Assembly (NCBI RefSeq): GCF_002078875.1
Contig: NC_034409.1
Span: 17,563,467-17,627,466 of the forward strand
Length of the DNA stretch: 64,000 nucleotides
Direction of reading: 5' to 3'
Source of the DNA: Numida meleagris
Taxonomy: Eukaryota > Chordata > Aves > Galliformes > Numididae
In this document: piece by piece, positions 24,236-36,186 of the stretch
Position numbering within the stretch: the first letter of the stretch is position 1
How the letters are laid out: every line of letters starts with the position of its first letter
Notes under the pieces: model-generated
The model's database searches: none
The model's input: the letters and a program-made list of their open reading frames with translations, nothing else
What the model was told of the DNA's origin: nothing
Position numbers and translations under genes: made by a program

Positions 24236-25900
24236 AATGCACACTAACACAGCGCTCACCAATCCAGAGGAGCTCATTAAAGAGGTTAAATCTGGAGGCA
24301 CTCTGAGCTGTAGGTGGGGCTGTGGGAGAAAAATCCTTCCCACTGAAAGAGCAGAGTGAGTCCAAGACCACCTCATGAAACTGAATGTGTGTAGATCTGT
24401 GGGGCCCAATTGCATGCATCCCATGGTCCTGAGGAAGCTGCCTATTATGACTGCCAAGATGCTTTTCATCATATTTTAAGTCATCGCTGTCAGGGGAAGT
24501 CCCTGGTGACTGGAAAACGGGAAACATCACTCCCATGTTTAAGAAAGGGAGAAAGGAATACCCAGTGAGCCTCACATCTGTGCCAGAGAAGATCATGGAA
24601 TGGATCCTCCTGGAGGACGTGTCAAGGCACATGCAAGACTAGGAGGTGATCCAAAACAGCCAGCATGGTTTCATCAGTGGCAGATCATGCCTGACTAATC
24701 AGGTGGCCTTCTATGAAGGAGTGACAGCATTGGTGGAGAAAGGAAGGACAATGGACAACAACAGATATTGTCTGCCTGGACTTGCGCAAGACATTTAATG
24801 TGGTCATGCACCACATCCTTATTTTTAAGTTGGAGAGATATGGATTTGAAGGGTAGGCTATTTGGTAGATAAATAATTTGTTGGAAGCGAGCAGCCACAG
24901 GGTTCTGGTCAAAAGATCTATGTCAGGTGGAGGCTGGTCAGGATGTTGTCCCCAGTGAGTCTGTCTTAGGACCTGTGCTCTTTAACATCTTTATCAATCA
25001 TATAAATGATGAGATCAAGTGCAGTCTCACCAAGCTGAGTGGTGCAGTTGATGTAACAGAAGGAAGAGATGCCATCCAGAGGACCTGAAGGAGCTTGAAA
25101 TGTGGGCCCATGAGAACCTCATGAGGTTCAACAAAGGCAAGTGCAAGGTGTTGCACGTGGGTTCAGGCAATCCCAGATATATGAACAGTTTCAAGTAATC
25201 TTTGAGAGTAGCCCTGCAGGGAAGACTTGGGCATCCTGGTGAATGAAAATTATAACATGAGCCAGCAATATGTGCTTGTGGCCTGAAAGGACAATGGTAT
25301 CCTAGGCTTCATCAAAAGAGAGGTGGCCAGCAGGGCAAGGGAGGTGATTGTCTCTCTCTACTTTGCCCTCATGAGGCCCCATTAGGAGTGCTGCATCCAG
25401 GCACAGGGCTCCCAGTGCAAGAAAGATGTGGAGCTGTTGGAGTGAGTCCAGAGGAAAGCCGTGAAGAAGATCAGAATGCTGGAGGACCTCTCCCATGAAA
25501 AAAAGGCTGAGGGAGTGAGGCATTTTCAGTTTGGAGAAGAGAAGGCTCTGGGGAGACCTCACTGTGGCTTTATTGTATTTGAGGGGAGCTTATAAGCAAG
25601 AGAGAGTCCACGGACTGATAGTGATAGGATAACGGGCAATGGCTTTAAAAGTAAAGGAGGGGAAATTTAGGTTAGATGTCAAGGGGAAATTTTTCACTGA
25701 GAGAGTGTTGAGGTACTGGAACAGGTTGCCCAGAGAAGCTGTGAATACCCCATCCCTGGAGGCGTTCAAGGCCAGGTTGGATGAGGCCCAGGGCAACATG
25801 AGCTAGTGCCTGATTCAGTGGTTGGCAAACCCATAGCAGGGGGTTTGAAACTATATGATATTTAAGGTCCCTTCCAACCCAAGCCATTCTGATTCTATGA
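24236..25900 (+). mobile_element. CR1 LINE copy, 5'-truncated, 1.66 kb
   Basis: The copy starts within ORF2 (region around 'aagaccacctcatgaaactg' at 24365; similarity is visible from about 24240). It continues through the reverse transcriptase region (minus-strand frames here are shadows) to a degenerate 3' tail 'ccattctgattctatga' at 25885-25900. Multiple stops and frameshifts break ORF2. Its 3' end lies about 40 bases from the DUSP8-like fragment on the opposite strand. Confidence 0.88.
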
Positions 25901-25939
25901 TACCAGATACTATCAGCTTTATAATAACTCATTCAGAGT

Positions 25940-26219
25940 TAATGTGCATGAAGTGACTATCACAGATGAAGTCTGGCTTGGGGCAGGAGTTGCTGGTGTT
26001 GAGGATGTAGCTTATCCCATTCTGCACCATCAAGTCCTTGTTTAGGACATCATTCTGGGAGCCCAGGTAGAGATGTGGCAGGATGCATGTGGGTCTGACA
26101 TTGGCCATGGGCAAGCAGGGCTGAGAGATGCTCATCAGCAGGATAGCAGCTCACAAAGTCCCAGGAAACAGGATGAGAAGATGGCAAAGCCTTCTGTGAG
26201 GATGGAGACGCTGTGGAAT
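25940..26219 (-). pseudogene. DUSP8: DUSP8-like dual-specificity phosphatase pseudogene fragment
   Basis: Minus-strand translation of 25929-26135 matches the region linking the rhodanese-like and phosphatase domains of MAP-kinase phosphatases DUSP8 and DUSP16, closest to DUSP8. Visible blocks are ISQPCLP, ILPHLYLGSQ, DVLNKDLM, QNGISY and SCPKPDFIC. Upstream, in another frame (26150-26219), are SVSILTEGFAIFSSCF and GLCE, the preceding part of the same protein. A frameshift and stops near 26135-26150 break the link. The copy stops before the catalytic Cys-containing loop, so it covers roughly 90 residues and cannot encode an enzyme. The rest of the gene is absent on both sides. It could be a truncated retrocopy or a duplicated exon block; the sequence shows no poly(A) to decide. 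Family assignment is from recall of the conserved blocks. Confidence 0.82.
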
Positions 26220-26267
26220 AATAATTATACTCTGAACAGTAATTAATCTGAAGAATAATTATACTCT
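26219..26267. repeat. Short local duplication beside the DUSP8-like fragment
   Basis: The 14-base string AATAATTATACTCT occurs at 26219-26232 and again at 26254-26267, 35 bases apart, exactly at the 5' border of the pseudogene fragment. Confidence 0.75.
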
Positions 26268-27839
26268 CTGAATATTCTTGTGAAAACAGAGATATCTGAT
26301 TTAGATTTAAATAACCATCAACAAGTGTATCAGTTGAAAATATAGATAAGACATAATTCATTCTTTACTAGGCCTTGAAATTATCCTTTGAAGTCAAGAA
26401 GCAAAAGTCTGATGCAAGTATAAATGCAAAGATCATAAATATTTGTTTGCTTCTGTACTAAGTACTTATTTAGACTACTGAAAGGACCCTTTTGAGTTGC
26501 TGTCTCAACGAGTGACCTTCCATCAGTTAAATTCTGTCCCTGCAAAAGCACAGTCCAACAGCGTTCATATTATTAATTCCAATTCACTTGTGTACAATAT
26601 AAGTTCCAGTTTACCTACACTGCAAGTGCTTTTGTAAAGGAATACTCATAGAAAAGCACCAAATTCACTTGCTGTTCATTTTTATCTGCTACCTGGGGGA
26701 AGATTTGCTGTACCAAATCAAGTGGGAAATCTTATTTAAAGAATCTTTCCACAGATTTTGGAACTGACTTAAATAAATCTGGAATTAAAACATTTTAAGC
26801 ATATGCTACAAGGATCAAGAACTTGCACAAAAGACAACACTCCTGATTTGTGCTTCTGATTTTAGAGACTGAATTGTAAGATGAAACCATGTGACAAAAA
26901 GAAATTGAATTGATTCAGTACCAATTATTTCATCACTTCCCACTGGCTCTTACAAATAAAACGATGTCATTCCAAGTTACCAAAAGACCTTCCAACAGCC
27001 ATGAAACATAAGCAATTTCAGTGCATGGGGTTTAAATGGCATCATTCAGCTCTGGATTTGTTTTCATCACTTATGGATTGGTTTTTATGTATGGTTACTT
27101 CCTGCAAGTGCTCCAATATACTTAGGGGAGTATGGATGGCATATTCTGATAAACAATAACACATCAATGCTACTGTCTAAGCTTTCCAGCACCCAAGGCG
27201 TTGACTTCTCTGGATTCATTGACTATGTACTTAGTGGCTGAACTCCCAAATCTCCACACAAAAACTCCCAAGGGAAATAGGGAATTTCTATGAGATAATG
27301 CTACACGACCTGAAGAGCAAAAACCATCAATGAGAGCTGCTGTATTTTGTCCAGATCAGATAATTTAAAAAGTCCTTGCGCTTGGTTTTTCCAGATTTCC
27401 AATGTTTTATCTGGAAAGAATAATCCAATTAAATTATATCCTAGTGTTAATCTATTTGAAATTCATTTATAAAGAGAAAAAATAGAGAGGTGAATGAAAA
27501 GACAAAAACAAACAAAACAAAACAAAACACATTGTTTTTGACTGTGATGACTAGCATTAATTTTGCCTGAGACCAGGCATGGGAGTTTGCAGCCTGATTG
27601 AAGCTTCAAAGCACCGCACAGTGCTGTCAGAGAGAGAAGTAAGTAAGAGTTAGTATTTTCAGTCCTTCATTTAATAATTTTATACCCTGTGACTTTTTTT
27701 TCCCCATACTGCAGGATATTCAAACTGAATCTGAGAACTTGATTCTTGAGCCTTGCTTCTTCTGAGTCAACCGATATGCTATGCAAAGTCTTCCTCTTTT
27801 CCACAGGTCAGCTTTAACACGGTACACCTCACAAAGTCA
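26268..27839. other. Unique AT-rich DNA
   Basis: No gene and no recognisable element, apart from an (AAAAC)n-type tract near 27508-27531. Confidence 0.65.
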
Positions 27840-28757
27840 GAGAAAGGTTGAGGTGGTGCAACTGATACAGCAGAAAAAAGGGATTCTATCCAGAGGGACC
27901 ATGATAAACTTGAAAATTAGGCCCTTGTGATCCTAATGAGGTTCAACAAAGCAAAGTGCAAGCTTTTGCACTTGGGTTGAGGTAATCTCAGATATGTATA
28001 TAGACTGGGAGAGGAACTCCTTGAGAGTAGCCTGATGAGAGGGACTTAGGGGTCCTGACTGATGAAAAACTTAACATGAGCCAGCAGTGTGCGTTTGCAC
28101 ACGATGGTATTCTGGGCTGCATCAGAAGAGGGGTGGCCAGCAGGGACAGGGAGGTGATTGTCCCCTCTACTCTGCCCTTGTAAGTCCCCAGCTAGAGTAC
28201 TATGTCCAAGACTGGGGCCCCTCAACACAGAAAAGATGTGGAGAGAGTCCAGAGGAGGGGCACAAAGATGATCCAAGGGCTGGAGCACCTCTCCTGTGAA
28301 GACAGGCTGAAGGAACTGGGCTTGTTCAGCCTGGGAAAGAGAAGACTTCAGAGAGACCTCATTGTGGCCTTCCAATATTTAAAAGGAGTTTATAAACAAG
28401 AGGGAAATCAACTTTTTACAAGAATAGACAGTAATAGAACAAGGGGGAATGGTTTTAAACTAAAGGAGAGGAGATTTAGATTAGATATCAGGGGGAAGTT
28501 TTTTACTGAGAGGATGGTGATGTACTGGAACAGGTTGCCCAGAGAGGCTGTGAATGGTCCATCCCTGGAGGTGTTTAAGGCCACGTTGGATGGGGTCCTG
28601 GGCAATCTGATCTAGTACAAGTTCTAGTGGTTGGCAACTCTGCCTGTGACAAGGAGGTTGGAATTTGATTATCCTTGGGATCCCTTCCAATCCAAACCAT
28701 TCTATGATCTATGATTCTATGATTCTGTGATTCTGTGATTCTATAATTCTATGATTC
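27840..28757 (+). mobile_element. CR1 LINE copy with expanded 3' tail
   Basis: A 5'-truncated CR1 spans the C-terminal part of ORF2 to the 3' end. The frame at 28202-28615 (137 codons) is the ORF2 C-terminus with the conserved blocks [24 protein letters not shown] and WNRLPREA. The tail is unusually long: seven or so units of the ATTCTATG or ATTCTGTG type at 28700-28757, more than the two or three normally seen. Confidence 0.9.
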
Positions 28758-28764
28758 TCCAATA

Positions 28765-29269
28765 CCTCTGCTCCAGAAGATTCACATAGAGCTGCTTGCC
28801 CTTAGTCCAAATTGCTTTTGAATATCTCCAAGGATGGAGACGTCACAACCTTTCTGAGCAAATTTGTTCCACTGCTGTCACCCTCATAGTAAAAAAGTTT
28901 TTCCTAGTGTTCAGACATGACCTCCTGTGATTCAGTTTTTGCCCATTGCCTCTTGTTCTGTCCCTTGGGATGACTGTAGTTTCATAGATGCTCATGAATT
29001 TTGTCAGACATGGCTTTCCTTTGGTAAATCCACTATGACCACCCCGATGAACTTCTTATCCTTCATGTGCCCGGAAACAATTCAAAGGATTAGCTGCTCC
29101 ATCACCTTCCTACGGATGGGGCTGAGTTGGACTGGACTGTTCCTCGGTCCTCATTCTTGCACTTTCTGAAGACAGAAGTGGCGTTTACTTTCCTCTTGTT
29201 TTTGGGAACAGCCATGATCAATCAAATACTATTCAGTGGCCTGGCAGTGACATCAGGCAGCTCCCTCAG
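28765..29269 (-). mobile_element. CR1 LINE copy, proximal part (split by an LTR)
   Basis: The top strand reads the CR1 antisense text: 'aaggatggagacgtcacaac', 'cattgcctcttgttctgtcc' and 'gacagaagtggcgtttactt', ending at 'ctccctcag'. The 3' terminal tail is missing. It lies tail to tail with the plus-strand CR1 ending at 28757. The element continues after the LTR, at 29667. Confidence 0.82.
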
Positions 29270-29660
29270 TGTTGAGGGATCAGGGTGGCCATGACTCGAG
29301 CGACTGTACGAGCAGGGAAGTACTGCAGAGTGCGTGTATGGAGTAGTTCTGGGTGGACAGTCAGCAGGGCCAAGGGGTCCTTGGGTGGGGTGGAGTCCAA
29401 GGACAGAAGTATCAGGAAGTTAACTGTTCGGTGCAGGGGGGCAGTTGCAGTTTGGCTTTGTTTGTTCAACAAGTTGTAGTCACCAATCAGAGGATGGGAC
29501 TGGGGTAGCCCCACCAATACCAGTTTGCCAGGTGTAACTCAGTTTCTATATATGTTGTGAAATACTCCATTAAAGTTGAAGCTTGTGTACTCATATTGAG
29601 ATTGTCATGCTTCCCGCACCATGTAGTGTTCGGCTCTAAATCCCTGGAAAATCTGCGGCA
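29270..29660 (+). mobile_element. Solo LTR inserted in a CR1, with 6-bp target duplication
   Basis: A 391-base element runs from TGTTGAGG to CTGCGGCA. It is flanked by perfect 6-base direct repeats CCTCAG (29264-29269 and 29661-29666) that lie inside the minus-strand CR1. Removing the LTR and one repeat rejoins the CR1 text '...ctccctcag' with 'ctcttgtgaatgcatcctat'. Plus-strand promoter features support the orientation: CCAAT motifs near 29482 and 29512, a TATA-like ctatatatg near 29547, and a polyadenylation-type ATTAAA near 29569. A 6-base duplication is typical of alpha- and betaretrovirus-like elements. The frames at 29266-29696 are not genes. Confidence 0.87.
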
Positions 29661-29666
29661 CCTCAG

Positions 29667-29750
29667 CTCTTGTGAATGCATCCTATCAGGGTCCACAGAT
29701 CTTGATGTCCAGTTTAATTATCCTTAAACATTCCTTTAACCTGGGATCAG
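29667..29750 (-). mobile_element. CR1 LINE copy, distal part (beyond the LTR)
   Basis: It continues the CR1 antisense text ('gaatgcatcctatcagggtc', then 'tgatgtccagtttaattatc') interrupted by the LTR. Similarity fades beyond about 29750. Confidence 0.75.
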
Positions 29751-30919
29751 AGTGCTGTGAAAACAGACAAGCTCTAAGAAAAGCTGTGGAGAGCTTTATG
29801 TGAGGTCTCATCTTTTGCTTCTGTGTTTAAGCACTGGCCCCTGTCTGATCTCCTTGCTTGATTTTTGTTGCAGCTTTGCCTCTGCTTGGCATTGCACCTT
29901 GTTGTTCCTGACTTGGCTTCACTGACTTCACTTCCCTGTCTGATGTCAGGCCAGACATGCCTGGCAATCACATTGCTGTTGACTGACTCTGGCCAATGCC
30001 ACAAAACCTGCCTTCTTCTTGTATGAGTATTGTGGTATCATGTCTCTTAGTGGTGTCAATGGCCCACCCACTGACTGTGATCTCTAGCTCTTAGATCCCC
30101 TTTCCTTACAGATTATCCTGTGCTTTCTGGTCTCAGACACTTCTTTTCACAAACACTTCTCTTGATTAGATGTGCAAAGCTATTCTAAAGAAAAGCATAT
30201 TCTGCACAGAAGAGAGATTTTAAGATGCACTGGCTGGAATCTATTTTCCATTAGTAAAGCTTGGCTAAAAGTTAAAGTATTCAACTACTCCTTCTCTAAT
30301 ATTTTATAGAAAACAAAACAAAATACTACAAAATGGCTATTCATGAAAAGGGCAGATCATTCCAAACATTCAGATGTCTAATTTAATTTGTCAGGTTTTT
30401 GATAGGTGTAGGTTAAGTGATATTAACCACTGTCACAGCATATAATGAAACAGTGCTACCAGAATTCTGAAACTTAGATTTCTTATTTAAGTGTCTGTTA
30501 CAGTGTAATGTCTGATTTACTTGGCTCAGCAGCAAAGATTATCAACCTGGGACTAAAGTCATACTGTACTTCATTATCTAAGAGTGGACAATGACACTTC
30601 TTGAAGAAAGGGGGCATTCCTGGCACTTGATTGCAAATAAGAAGTAATTATTGTAACTGAATATTCTGCAAAAGTTACTAAAAGGTCATTGTGACTAGCT
30701 ACATTTTCTTAAGTGGGGAAAAAAACAAACAAACAAAAAAAAAACACAGAAGCAGAAAAAGACAAATAGTTTACCCAAGGTTAGTTGACAGTTGCATGTC
30801 TGAAAAAAAAAAAAGCCTTATGAATTCTGGAAAACGCGAAGGAGACAAGAATGATTTTCTTATGGAAACCCATGTTGCACTTATTTGGAAATTATTCCTG
30901 AAATAAATGAGATGAAATT
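29751..30919. other. Unidentified sequence, then unique AT-rich DNA
   Basis: Positions 29751-30160 are less AT-rich than the surroundings and could be an unrecognised repeat. The 76-codon minus frame at 29774-30004 has no domain I know. From 30160 on the DNA is AT-rich and unique, with A tracts at 30718-30745 and 30802-30814. Confidence 0.5.
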
Positions 30920-31350
30920 ATAGAATGGCTTGGGTTGGAAGGGACCTCAAAGATCATTAAGTTCCAAACCCCCTGCCACAGGCAGGGCCACCAACCTCCA
31001 GATTTGGTACTAGACCAGGTTGCCCAGAGCCACATCCAACCTGGTCTGGAACACCTCCAGGGACAGAGCATCCGCGACTTCTCTGGGCAGCCTGTTCCAT
31101 GACTTCACCACTCTCTCTGAAAAGAACTTCCCCCTGACATTCAATCTAAACCTTCCCTCCTTGAGCTTAAAACCAATCCCCCTTGTCCTATCACTATCTA
31201 CCCTTGTAAAAAGTTGATTCCCCTCCTGTTGTTAATCCCCTTTTAAATACTGGAAAGCTACAATGAGATCTCCTCGCAGTCTTCTCTTCTCTAGGTTGAA
31301 CAAGCCCAGCTCCCTCAGCCTGTCTTCATGAGGGAGTGCTCCAGCCCTAA
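30920..31350 (-). mobile_element. CR1 3' fragment
   Basis: The antisense CR1 text is well preserved: 'gggttggaagggacctcaaa', 'ctgggcagcctgttccatga', and 'ctcttctctaggttgaacaa' near its 5' edge. The plus frame at 31020-31217 is the shadow of antisense CR1. Confidence 0.92.
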
Positions 31351-33455
31351 TAAATTAAATAGTTTTCCTAACAACTAGGCAAAATGATTGCCCTCCCACT
31401 CTTCCTACTGTTCACACTTTGGAATATTCAGATATTACTTTCTTTGCATCATCTCAAGCATTTCTCTCTGAAAGCACAAGAATAAGTATTTTTAAAAAAT
31501 AGTTTATTTTTAAAAAGCCAACACCTATGCATACTGAAAATATTTTTGTACTTGAGAGGAAAGCTATATGAAGAATATGTTGCACATATAAATTTTTTTC
31601 CTAAAAAAAACCCTCTTTTTACTTTTTATTATATATCTTTTTTTATTGCTTCTCTTGTATTTAGATGCTCAAATAACAGTGAGTTATAATTCAATGTTAT
31701 ACAGCAATACAATAATAATACAATGTTATACAGCAGTCGCTGATTTTAATGAAACCAACCTCTTTAGATTTATTACTAGAAATGTTTTCTGTAATAATGA
31801 TAATGAAAAGAAGATAATGCCTCAGGAGCTGAAATAATTTTTTGCAACTGTCTTTTACTATTTGAAAAAAGAAGTATGTTTTGGGGCTATTAAAGAGAAT
31901 ATCTAAATCCATTGTTTGATAAGTGATATACTTTGGGCTTTCTATAAATACTTGGGCTTGGTTTTGAATCTAAAGCAGAAGTATTGGTTTTATTGTCTGA
32001 TCCTCTTTATGCTTCCCTCATATTAACTGTCTGTTCTGGCTTCCTTCATACATCTATACTCCTTTCTCATATATTCCATTTTTTTTTTTTCTACCGCCAG
32101 GTTAAGCTTTTCTGTGCCAGAGTAAAATGTAAATGTCAATTTCTTTCTGTCTCGAGATCAAGGATCACAAAATTTCCATTCTTCCAGTCTTCAGATTTTC
32201 ATGACAGTCAAGTCTAGTATCATAAAAAGAGGTGTGAAGAGTGTGAGACTTGGTCATTTGAAGGTGCTTGGAGACACGTTCTTAAAAGCCTGCTCATGAT
32301 TTTTGCAGTAGGATGTTTCATGACCCTGAGATAGTTTCAAGTAAAAATCCATGTATAGGATAGACACAGCACATGTGTAGTAAATCTGACACTGCTGGGA
32401 AGCATAAGACTGATATATTTATTACTTTATTAAATTTATTAATTTAAATTGAATTTATTAAATATTCACTAAGTATTTTTTCATGGAGAGCAGACATATT
32501 TGGGATCATTGTATGGACATTCCTTGGAAACTGGAAATTCTGTGTAAAATATCGTTGCATGATCCATGCAAAAAAGAGGATCTAAATAATTCAAATATTT
32601 AAATTACTGACTGCGAGGATTTTCTTGTAATTCAGAAAGCAAAAGCTAGCATCAGTTTCTAGGTTGCTTTCTCAGAAATGTGCTTAAGTTCCCAAGGAGC
32701 TAGAACTTCCTAAATATGAACAAACTGTACATTGAAATCAGCTTGAAAAACTTAATTTAGGATTTGAATTTCTTTGATATCTTTACTGCTTTTTTCACAT
32801 GTTTTTCTGTATATCCCATAAACAAACAGCTTGCCAGAGCTCACTTCTTCGACAGTGTCTGCGCTTTCTGCTGGCAGTGCACTCTATATTTCAGACGTCA
32901 CTAGTGGATCTCTGAGTCTCTCCAGAATACTGGAAGCAGGATTATGAAGTCAGCTTCCTCTGAATAAGCAAAGAAATTCATAGCAAAAACAGTGAAATAA
33001 GGCACACCAAAATCATTGAAGATAGATAAATGATGATCTTACGGAAAGAGTTATACAAGGATACAAGACACTAGTGGAGAGTTAGGGAGAAACATGTATG
33101 ACTGATAATTCACTGAACAGGTCTAATCCATCTTAATTTCCGGTAGAAGTCTGTTGTGCAAATAATTAACCAGGAAACAAACAAACAAAAAAACACACCC
33201 AAATTAGGAAGGTGCAAACAAGGAGCTTTTCCAAATAAAGCTAATTAATGTCAGTTGTAATGACAATGGATTTCTTTAACTTCTAGCAAGTAGATGAACT
33301 TTCATTCCCTTGAGAGCTGACTCTAGAGGTGTTCTGATGAGACCTATAATATACATCAGTGTCATTAGTTAATTGAGCAGTTTCTGGGATGCATGTAATA
33401 ATAGGCAGAGGTTTTATTTTGAGATTAATTTACAACTTGTGTACTGTACTGAACC
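31351..33455. other. Unique AT-rich DNA
   Basis: No gene and no clear element. Simple A/T-rich tracts include alternating imperfect TTTATTAA-type sequence at 32418-32465. Confidence 0.65.
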
Positions 33456-34510
33456 GTAGAATCATAGACTCATTAAGGTTGGAAAAGACCACTAAGATGA
33501 TCTAGTCCAACCACTGACTCATCACCACCGTGCCCACTAAACCATGTCCCTAAGTGCAACAACTTTTCTTGAAAACTTCCAGGGTCAGTGACTCCACTAC
33601 TTCCCTGGGCAGCCTGATCCAATACATTGCTACTGTTTCTGAGAATAAATTTCTCTTAATTTCTTACTTGAACATCCCCTGGTGCAACTTAAGGCCTTTA
33701 CCCCTCATTCTATCATTAGTTACCCAGAAGTAGAGGCTGACACCCACCTCATTACAGCCTCCTTTCAGGCAGTTATAGAGTGCTACAAGGTCTCCTCCGA
33801 GCCTTCTCTTCTCCAGACAGAACAATCCCATTTCCCTCAGTTACTCCTCATAAGACTTTTGCTCCACTCCCTTCTCCAGCTTCATTGGTATTCTCTGGAC
33901 ATGCTCCAGGGCCGCAATGTTTTCTTGTATTGAAGGACTCAAAACTGAACACAGTACCCAAGGTGCAGCCTCATCAGTGCCAAGTACAAAAGGATGATCA
34001 CCTCTCTAGTCCTGCTGACTACACTTGCCTTGTTGGCCACCTGGGAACACTGCTGGCTCATGTTTAGCCAGCTATTGACTAATACCCCCAAGATCCTTCT
34101 CTGCAGTGCAGCTTTCCAGTCACTCTGCCCCAAGCCTATAGCAATGGATGGTGTTGTTTTGACCAAAGTGGAGAACTTGGCACTTGATTTTATTCAACTT
34201 CATACGTTTGGCCACAGCTCATCAACCCAGCCTATACAGATTCCTCTGCTGGGCCTTCCTACCCTTAGGCAGATCAACAATTTCTCTGAATTTGGTGTCA
34301 TCTACAGACTTACTGAGGGTGCTCTCTTTCCAACTCATGACCAGTCACCAACTGTATTTAATTCTATTCGGCCAGATTTTACCAAGCAAAGAGTGTACGT
34401 CTCCAAGCCATGGGCTGCCAGTCATAGGAGGAGATCAGGTTGATCAAGCAGGACCTGCCTTTCATGAACACATGCTGGCTAAATACATATTCTGACACAA
34501 TTACAGGTAA
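33456..34510 (-). mobile_element. CR1 LINE copy, 1.05 kb
   Basis: The antisense CR1 runs from the tail (gaatcatagactcattaagg) through the 3' UTR-adjacent ORF2 end into the reverse transcriptase region (gtgtcatctacagacttact, the antisense of the catalytic ADD region). Plus-strand frames of 83-149 codons here are antisense shadows. Confidence 0.88.
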
Positions 34511-35788
34511 CTTTTCTTGGTGACTAGGTAACAAAAATATGTAACTAGTCATTAAAAAAAAAGAGCTAAGTATAACTTTGTGTTTCATCTTCTAATTGGG
34601 AAAAATGAAGGAAACACTTTTGATTGAACAGTGTATTTGGAATTGTTCACTCAGTATGGATTTCAAAGAACCCAATCAAATCACTCCTGATTACCTCAGT
34701 TTCACAACAACCCTGACCAAGTCCACATGACTCTTCTAAAAGACTTTCAGAAAATACATTTCTGTTCTCTTCATTAAAATTAATAGTTCTTTCACACTTA
34801 TGGCATAGCAACAAATAGCAACAAGCTTTTTGCAGCTTCTCCGCATTTGTGTGAGACCTGCGGTTGTGAGTTGTTTTCATTTGCTTCAGTTTCCTGATAG
34901 AACAATCCTACATGAGGTATTATGGAATATTAAAAAGAAAAATTAATAGGTCAGCCACTCTTATTTTTGTTCTATTGGAAGATCTTCTTTACATTTTGTT
35001 AAGCCTAGCAGTTTACAGAAAAGAAAGGAAAAAAGACATTGCTCATGTTAAGGTTCTACAATTAGTTTCATTGACACGTTTTCTAGCTTAGATTCTAATT
35101 AACATGAAGGAACCTAGACATTTATTTAGAAACTGAGAAACTAGTAGGGAATTTTCTGAGGATTCCCCCAAAACAAAACATGAAGAGAGAACTGATATCT
35201 TGGAGATGTGGATTATGCTTACCAGACCATGGTAAGTGTTCATCAGAGAGCATGAGAAGTTTTACATTCTCAAAACTATACAGAAAAATTTATAGATAAG
35301 AGACAAAATCTGATTTTAGACTCTTGGGTGTTTTGTTTGCTTGCTTGTTTTATTTTGTTTTTCCTTTTGAATGACTGAGACCCATGCAGCTCTGTCTGCA
35401 AAACCAACTTCAGTGAATCATAAGTTGAATTGCAGTGTTCAAAGAATCAAGCTTACAACAGTAAAATGCTTTTATTGAACTTGATGTTATGAAGTAAATC
35501 ATTCTACCCATGCATAAATAAGTCATTCAAATTCATCTCAGTTATAAGTGGGCATAATTTAAGTTTGGTCACTGGAAATTTCCCACACATCAAAGTCAAT
35601 TTTTTTTCATTCTGTCAAGATGTAGTTAAGGAGAGCTCAGTGTAAATGGCTTCACAATACTGGTTCAGATAAGTACCATGTTTTATTCATTTGGTTATCC
35701 CATAACCTTTAGTTTTATAGCCATTGTTTGACTGTAAGAGGAATACAAGAAAAAAAAACAATATTGCAACTTTTTTTTCTCTATACTC
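34511..35788. other. Unique AT-rich DNA
   Basis: No gene or recognisable element. The minus frame at 34647-34880 (77 codons) has no domain. Confidence 0.6.
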
Positions 35789-36186
35789 TGTTACCACACG
35801 TGGGCAACCCTTCGCTTTCTACTCTTGCACGCCGAGACCAAAACCCTGGTCTGGGCCAATCACTGCATATAAGCACCAATATGGTGAACAGCAAAATGGC
35901 ATTTATTGTTAAAAGTTACAGAACTATATAGTGTATCTTATCTTTTATTAGACAGTTCCAGAAGCTCACGCGAGCTACTGGCCAATCATGCTGAATATCA
36001 TGTGCTGTCCACGCGTATCCGGAGACCATATACAGTGCGGTCATGCACTGCCTTATCCAGGCAAAGAATACTGCCTCTCCTTCTAACAACATGGGTTCAT
36101 CTAAGTAGGTCAACCAATAGCAAGCACCATGGGGAAGGGCCTTCCGCGTTACATCCCGAGCGCCCCGCTTTTTGCCTCTGACAACA
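35789..36186 (-). mobile_element. Alpharetrovirus-like LTR (EAV/ALV-related), minus orientation
   Basis: A 398-base LTR, read on the minus strand, starts TGTTGTCAGAGGC and ends GTGGTAACA. It carries a TATA-like ctatata motif (35924-35930) close to AATAAA (35902-35907). The following text, GCCATTTTGCTGTTCACCAT then ATTGGTG, closely resembles the R region of avian leukosis-type LTRs. Immediately upstream on the minus strand is a purine-rich tract like the alpharetroviral polypurine tract (next entry), which identifies this as a 3' LTR rather than a solo LTR. The genus-level assignment rests on recall of ALV R and polypurine-tract sequences. Confidence 0.85.

Noticed and set aside
33682..34588. 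Several 69-149 codon plus-strand frames
   Set aside because: They are the antisense of CR1 ORF2 and overlap each other; not genes.
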